In this document: piece by piece, positions 58,874 to 64,000 of the stretch
How the letters are laid out: every line of letters begins with the position of its first letter
How positions within the stretch are numbered: the first letter of the stretch is position 1
Assembly (NCBI RefSeq): GCF_000218685.1
Contig: NW_006763293.1
Location: 2,415,968-2,479,967, forward strand
DNA: 64,000 bases
Direction of reading: 5' to 3'
Origin: Serpula lacrymans var. lacrymans S7.9
Taxonomy: Eukaryota; Basidiomycota; Agaricomycetes; Boletales; Serpulaceae
Translations under genes and position numbers: made by a program
The notes under the pieces: model-generated
What the model was told of the DNA's origin: nothing
Databases searched by the model: none
What the model saw: only the letters and a program-made list of their open reading frames with translations

Positions 58874-59470
58874 GATGATTTCTTTTGGTACTGGTGGTCA
58901 GAATCGTTTAGAGGGGGGAGAGATCCTGGCTGGACAAGGAGACACATGCCTGATTTTATTTGAAGTGGCGGATAATATTGGACTGATCCTGCTACTAGAC
59001 TCGGAATGATGGGATAAAAGCCATAGTGCATTCGGCGACACGCGGGGTGTGTGAGTCAAGAAATTGGTCTGGTGTGACCTTGTTCGCTAACTTTTTTCAT
59101 GCCCGACGTCGCTCTGGCTGTTCAAGGCATGCTTCAGTGACTTCAAGCTAAACGCTTGCTAAGAACATGCTCGGGCTTACACATCGGGTAGTAACGGATG
59201 ACTCGGGCTCGGCGACCCCCAAATTCGGCTATTTGTCAATTATAAACAGAAGCCCGGAGGGCAAGTTCGGAACTGTAATGGAGGATTTCGACACTTGTGG
59301 AATAGTTTAGGATCCGGCATCTCAAGCCATTACTGCAGCCAAGACTACATACTGTAACATCTGTCCAGGAACCCCAAGCTCGTCCCAAAAACTCGGAATA
59401 AATATATGATTTACCTCAGACAATCCATCTCACTGCACAATACATGTATTCTGACTATCCCCCTAGCCTC
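58874..59470. promoter_or_regulatory. Intergenic region upstream of HPP and downstream of the aminotransferase
   Basis: A 597-bp spacer on the minus-strand tandem pair. The HPP promoter should lie at the left and the aminotransferase polyadenylation region at the right. The phrase CTCGGGCT occurs twice near 59169-59210. No gene is recognised. Confidence 0.4.
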
Positions 59471-61702
59471 TCAAGCCTTCGCAAAAAATTCCCTGATCAC
59501 CCGACCAAATATGGTGACCGCTTTCTTGAGGTCAGCAAACTGGAACGGGCGTCAAGACAGCCAGAGACGGGAGGCACCGGGACTACTTACCTCAGAATTA
59601 CTGAAGCTAATGCGGAAGTGTCCGACTTCATTCTCCTCCATCACGGAGGTGCTAAAGGCATCGGGTGCAAACATCCAGCCAGGTCCAAAGAGTACACCAG
59701 CCTCGGCAACCTGAGTCCACAACTTCATTTCCAGTGTTTCCCCGTCCTCCTGTGCAAATGATGGATGGTTCTCCAAATGGAGTTTCATCTATAGAAAATG
59801 AGACGAGCACAAAATGATGCAGTAAACATGCGCACCCAGACAAACATTCCAGCAGTCGGTGGGATGAAGCTGAACATCGTATCCCTTTCCACAGCATACT
59901 TCTCTTGCATGAGCTGCTTCTTATTCTTAGCCGACGCTCGATACACGTTACATCCTCGCCATACCCCTGAGGTACCAACACCTTTCTGCAGAAGGAATTC
60001 TTCTGCGAGACAGTCTATGAAAAAATTCCGCCTGATCTCATATTCAGCACCTAGGCCTACATTCAGGGGTAAACAGTGTTACAAAAGCTAGTACAGACGT
60101 TATATTGCACATACCTCGCAACCACCGAATATAGCCTTCATATTTCCAGTGTAAAAGCGCCCTTGTGATAAGAGACTTTATCCAAGTTAGCCATAACAAT
60201 TCCGTAAACTGGTTGATTTGATTCACCTGCCCAAACCCACACGGAGCCTGAGTGGAAGTTTCACCCTGTCTCTCTAATCTTTCTGCGAAGAGAGGGTTGC
60301 AAGTAAACCAACCCAGACGACTTCCAGGAGCAATTGTCTAGAAAATATATATTTTAAATATTTTATATGCAATTTCTTGCACCATATATTCAGCAGCGAA
60401 CCTTGGAGAATGTGTCGAGACGTATAACTCGGCCTTCATAATCATATCTGAGCCACATTGAGATTAGAACTTGGCACCAAGGCTACAAAAGAATCTACAT
60501 GCCGCAGGAAGCTAGGCTCTAGACTTGCGATATATTCTTGCACCTCATCTTTCTGTGTCGATGTAGAAGCAATTGCCGACATTGACCGTTCCCCCTTTGG
60601 CACAAACAACCCCATTTGGAGGAAGTAATATGGGTCATCCTCCGCGATTATGATGTCTACAACTGGTGAGCGCAAGGATATCAAATCAATCAGTAAGAAT
60701 ATCCTCACCGTACTTGACACAAATCTCGTAAATTTCCTTCTTGCGCGCCACTCCCATAGTCTACTTTCATTTAAATGATAATCATGCTTAAGAAGTGTAA
60801 TGAACTCACAGTGCCCTTGGGGTTCTGACCAACGGGAACTATATACATGACATGAGGTCTGTAAAGCGATCAATACGCATTTGAACCAGTGATGACCTGA
60901 TAGGAGAACTACCTCTTCATGTGACGAGCTTCCTCGTCCCACTCGGACAATAACGTATTCAAACTATCAGCCCTCATACCCTGACTGTCCATCGCAATAG
61001 GAACGGGATTGATACCGTAAGGAGCCATGGCTGACATGGCAGATGGGTAAGTCCATTCCTCTGTAAGAACCCCTTCACCAGGATTGCATAATGTTGCTAC
61101 AATCCGGTTCCATCTGTGACACATGTCAAATAATCACACTGCTTCGATAACGGAGAGATGGGGCCTTACCCATCTGTGTTCCCAGTGTGAATTAACACTG
61201 AAAAGTCATCGTATGCTGGTTGATATACTTGTGTCACAAAGTTCTTTATGAATTCTTGAAGTGGTGTCTGTGCAACTGCTGCACCGTACTGGAGAGCAGC
61301 CGCTAGGTTGATATCACCCGGATTGGTCGGATATTTGGGGATAGTAACAGTAGTTGTCTTCTCTTTAGTGGACGGACCTGAGCCAAATAGCTTCCAAAAC
61401 CATGAGAAGGTAGAGGACTGTTCATCCGGAACAACCGCAAAAGACTCGGTGACTAAAACATCTGCTGATATGCTTGAGAATGGGAAGTAAGCAGGACTGG
61501 GTAAACCTATATAAGAAGGACTGGAGGATTAAATTGCATACATATTATCTGATTGGATTCACTCACCGCCAGCGAGGCTAAGCATGCCGGGCTTAACAAA
61601 GTACTTCTGCAGCCCCTTGAGAGGGGAGGTCTTTCTCGCTCTGGATACAACAGATAGGTGGTGAGAGAGGTCTACGGCTTTCGATTCCTTTTCCAGATCC
61701 AT
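59471..61702 (-). CDS. Aromatic/2-aminoadipate-type aminotransferase (Aro8 family)
   Basis: PLP enzyme of fold type I that transaminates aromatic amino acids, kynurenine or 2-aminoadipate. ATG 61702 gives MDLEKESKAVDLSHHLSVVS, and the family opening is GMLSLAGGLPSPAYFPF. Then come LQYGAAVAQTPLQEFIKNF, IHTGNTDGWNRIVATLCNPG, EEWTYPSAMSAMAPYGINPV, MYIVPVGQNPKGTTMG and IIAEDDPYYFLQ (the Asp that contacts the pyridine nitrogen). The PLP lysine is in YDYEGRVIRLDTFSK near 60420, at an exon edge, followed by TIAPGSRLGW. The C-terminal domain shows FSFIPPTAGMFVWM, VLFGPGWMFAPD and GHFRISFSNSE, and after an intron FADLKKAVTIFGRVIREF, stopping at 59471. About ten exons. Residue set and length fit Aro8; the exact substrate cannot be read. 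Confidence 0.93.
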
Positions 61703-61982
61703 CGTAGAACAGAGCAATTATGCGTGGAAGGGCTCCGGGGAGAGTTTAGATAGACTTGACGTGGGGTGCGAGGTGTATCTGGCCAACAAAATATACAATC
61801 AGAGGTGGTCTGGATACCTATAAGATAACGATTCAGTGGACATGCATTGTCATGATTAGTAAACAGCTCGCGGGTAATTACGATCATGATAAGTATGTCA
61901 GCGCAAAGTGCCTGAAATAAAATCCGGCTTACTTATGCCTATATGCCCAGGAGTCGGAGTAGTTCCCAGGGTGCATAATATC

Positions 61983-62020
61983 GGTGTACATTGATTGGTG
62001 TACATTGACATACATTGACA
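61983..62020. repeat. Short tandem repeat of a TACATTGA unit
   Basis: GGTGTACATTGATT (61983-61996), GGTGTACATTGACA (61997-62010) and a shortened TACATTGACA (62011-62020) follow head to tail. Confidence 0.8.
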
Positions 62021-62862
62021 TGTGGTCATGATACACGAGGAGGGTCGCACACGAGGAATAACTTGGGATAAACGTCAAAGGAAAGATAAGGACCTTCGGC
62101 TCGTCAATGAGTAGAGCGCAAGGCTTTTCCCGGACCTAGAACTGCTATAGCATTCAGCGCACGACGAATAAGATACATTGTCAGACGAGACTGACCCGTG
62201 TCCACGACCACGACAACTCCATCGTGCAAACCAAGCGATAGCAGCACCAGTATATACATACAATGATCACCGAATGGAACGGCGAGGTTGGTCACGGTAG
62301 ACGTTTGAGTTCTCAGAGCTGACTTGAACAACAGTTTGCGCGTGTTCCTCCGTCGAACATGATGTTGTCAGACCAGCTTGCAGTGTATATATGCGGGGAT
62401 ATAGGGAGGAGCTCCTCTTTATCCCCCAATCCGAAGCACCATCATGGCACCATGTTACGCAACTCAGGCGCACGATTATAGTTATGTTTACTAGCGCCCA
62501 GTCCAGATATGTACTAGCATTTTTGTAAACTGAATTCATAAGATTGACTTAAGCTTAAAAAATGGCTAATCTAGCGAAATGATCAGCTTGCTCGTAAAAC
62601 AGTTCAAGTATAGGAAGTCTCACTTATAAACATATCTATAGCTGGAGAATACTTGGTACATATAACTTGAAGGGAGTCAAAAGCATAGTTATCTGACAGG
62701 TGCGGAGATCAATTTGAAGCTGACTTCGTGCAACTACATACTAGGAAGCCTTAACATGAACATGATAGCATAGCCAATTGCAGAAGTCAACTAATAAATA
62801 TGCCTGGAAACCAGCTCGCGCACAAACACTGTGATGCACCATGATCGTCCAGCAGGAGCACG

Positions 62863-62980
62863 TGGAAGGCCGCTTGGGGTAAAGCCCAAGAGTACTGCAA
62901 GCGATGCAGCAAGCAACAAGCCTCTCCTACCACACGTTGAGCCGTGCTTAGCTCGCTCGTTACAACGCTTGTTGCAAGGA
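62863..62980. other. Stem-rich block, possible structured RNA
   Basis: Three perfect stems lie within 110 bp. CTTGGG (62873-62878) pairs with CCCAAG (62885-62890) over a 6-nt loop. GCAACAAGC (62913-62921) pairs with GCTTGTTGC (62967-62975). Inside it GAGC (62939-62942) pairs with GCTC (62951-62954). The strand cannot be decided. A T5 run at 63273-63277 could serve as a Pol III stop on the plus strand. It matches no RNA family I recognise. Confidence 0.3.
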
Positions 62981-63848
62981 TGGAGAACGGCGTCCAGAAA
63001 AGGGTTTATGTCCTGTGAAATATAGAAGGGAATGAGTTGGGTCAGAGAAATACGCCCGACTAAAATCCTTGCCTAAGAGGACGTCGCTCGTCATCCTAAC
63101 AAGAAGCGCGATGGATGCCAGCGCGCGAAGGTCGGCTATCCGCTGGGAGGTTGGGCTAAGAAAATTCGAATCAGAGAAGCAAAAAAGCGTACGGCATAAA
63201 AATCACCTTAATGAATGTGAGCGAGTGGGTGGGAACTATGGGTCCCAGAGAAAGACATGTTTTTGTTCATGTTCTTTTTATATGAAGTATCTCCATGTAG
63301 TGGGTCGGGGCCCCATTTCATACCTGATCAAGCAAAGTACAAGGATGAACCGCGTTACCATCGATAAGATTGCCTGAAAGATCCGAAGAACAAGCCTAGT
63401 GGGCGCCGGATCAGGAACAATGGATAACTCGAGGTGATCTCTCGACGCTGGGTGATCAGAGCTTCAACTTCCTGAATCCAAAATTTTCATCCCGGTCCTT
63501 TGCAGGACACGAGGAAAACAGAGCTGGAAGCACAAGCATTGAGTGTAATAGCCAGGAGCTGTAGCCTGCCAGTGTTGGTGGTCATTTTCAGATTCCAGCG
63601 CCACAGTGTAGCGTATCCGCTTCAGGGCAGGTGGCGTAATAACAAACCAAAATTGATGTAGCTCCATCATCAGTCCGTCGTATCACTCATCGTCAACCCT
63701 CATCCTCACTTTCAGGGAGGTGGAAGAGCAGTTTAGTGGTTAGCTGGAAGAGGGAAGAAGCGAGGTAACCTATGCTCGCTGTGTATGGGATCTTTTCTTC
63801 CTAACTGATCTTAATGAGATCGCAGCACAGAAGTAAGATTTTGCTCAA

Positions 63849-64000
63849 ATGGCATTTCAGTTTTCCAGGAAAGGTTGCTTCAAGTGCGGAAATTGTGTGT
63901 GCCCTATATCATTATTACTACCCTATTCTTCCACTCACCCCCACCCAGTGGGTCATATAGCCGAGAACTGTTCCTCCGAGCAGCGCCTTTGCTATAATTG
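63849..64000 (+). CDS. Gis2/CNBP-type CCHC zinc-knuckle protein (3' partial)
   Basis: Start of a small nucleic-acid-binding protein with tandem CCHC knuckles, the family that binds mRNA and single-stranded DNA and affects translation. ATG 63849 gives MAFQFSRKGCFKCGN, an intron of about 55 nt (from 63896) follows, and the frame resumes as GHIAENCSSEQRLCYN to the window edge. Together these give one complete CCHC knuckle, C-F-K-C-G-N-L-G-H-I-A-E-N-C, and the first Cys of a second. The spacing SSEQRLCYN is characteristic of fungal Gis2-like proteins. Everything beyond is outside the window. Confidence 0.85.
   Translation, partial: MAFQFSRKGCFKCGNCVCPISLLLPYSSTHPHPVGHIAENCSSEQRLCYN

Larger units (their letters stand above)
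61703..63848. other. 2.1 kb region without a recognisable protein gene
   Basis: The longest unassigned stretch, between divergent genes at 61702 (-) and 63849 (+), so both promoters lie at its ends. Inside are a short tandem repeat (61983-62020), a TATA-like GCATATATAC read on the minus strand at about 62385-62394, a possible minus-strand ORF starting at 62331 (MFKSALRTQTSTVTNLAVPF) that I cannot assign, and a GC-richer block at about 62830-63190 with several perfect short stems. No tRNA, snRNA, transposase or reverse-transcriptase sequence was recognised. It may hold a small or lineage-specific gene, or a non-coding RNA. Confidence 0.4.

Noticed and set aside
1..64000. Biosynthetic gene cluster, transposon or CRISPR-like array
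   Set aside because: No core synthase, tailoring enzyme set, transposase, reverse transcriptase, terminal repeats or regularly spaced repeats were seen; gene content is core eukaryotic.

Overview
The window is nuclear DNA of a filamentous fungus, most likely an agaricomycete-type basidiomycete. The evidence is intron-dense genes (introns mostly 45-65 nt with GT..AG ends, roughly one per 100-300 bp of coding sequence), protein family content that is entirely fungal, and tightly packed genes on both strands with 150-600 bp spacers. Most proteins are broken into several short reading frames by introns, so the CDS entries give the span from start codon to stop codon, introns included. The species assignment is inference; kingdom and gene families are read from the sequence. 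I see no CRISPR array, rRNA, insertion sequence, LTR or transposase.

Layout, left to right: a 5'-truncated MFS anion/vitamin transporter (2-2047, +); an IQGAP cytokinesis scaffold with 13 IQ motifs (2373-8677, -); a gamma-tubulin complex protein of the GCP3/Spc98 type (9004-12371, +); a copper P-type ATPase of the Ccc2 type (12632-16676, -); a Vip1/Asp1 diphosphoinositol kinase-phosphatase (17196-21017, +); an FTS/AKTIP-like inactive E2 variant (21149-22074, -); an Isc1-type inositol phosphosphingolipid phospholipase C (22338-23870, +); an Air1/2 zinc-knuckle protein (24166-26193, -); a Caf16-type ABC ATPase (26584-27717, -); an Opy2-like membrane anchor (28029-30104, +); a UBA plus large E2 of the BIRC6/UBE2O class (30713-34199, +); a peroxisomal-type adenine nucleotide carrier (34641-35994, +); TRAPPC2L/Tca17 (36320-36922, +); Rtp1/Tango6 (37308-40816, -); eRF3/Sup35 (41075-43212, +); Sla1 (43767-47852, +); a Sec7 ARF-GEF (47994-54743, -); deoxyhypusine synthase (54943-56319, +); a divergent 14-3-3 protein (56562-57534, -); an HPP-family membrane protein (58094-58873, -); an Aro8-type aminotransferase (59471-61702, -); a 2.1 kb stretch without a recognisable gene; and the start of a Gis2/CNBP-type zinc-knuckle protein (63849 to the end, +).

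This is core eukaryotic housekeeping: cytoskeleton and division (IQGAP, GCP3, Sla1), vesicle traffic (Sec7, TRAPPC2L, FTS), RNA and translation (Air1/2, eRF3, deoxyhypusine synthase, Gis2, Rtp1), and signalling (Vip1, Opy2, 14-3-3). I see no biosynthetic cluster, defence island or transferred block, and neighbours do not form a pathway. Several pairs are divergent over 0.2-0.5 kb and probably share promoters (Sec7/DHS, Rtp1/eRF3, FTS/Isc1, Ccc2/Vip1, IQGAP/GCP3, Caf16/Opy2).

The most unusual points are gene-structure details: two GC-AG introns with the same AG|GCAAGT donor, both inside cysteine motifs; a 15-nt microexon in the E2; a PAM2 motif right at the start of eRF3; a strongly expanded IQ array; a divergent 14-3-3; and a 2.1 kb region with structured, possibly RNA-coding sequence.
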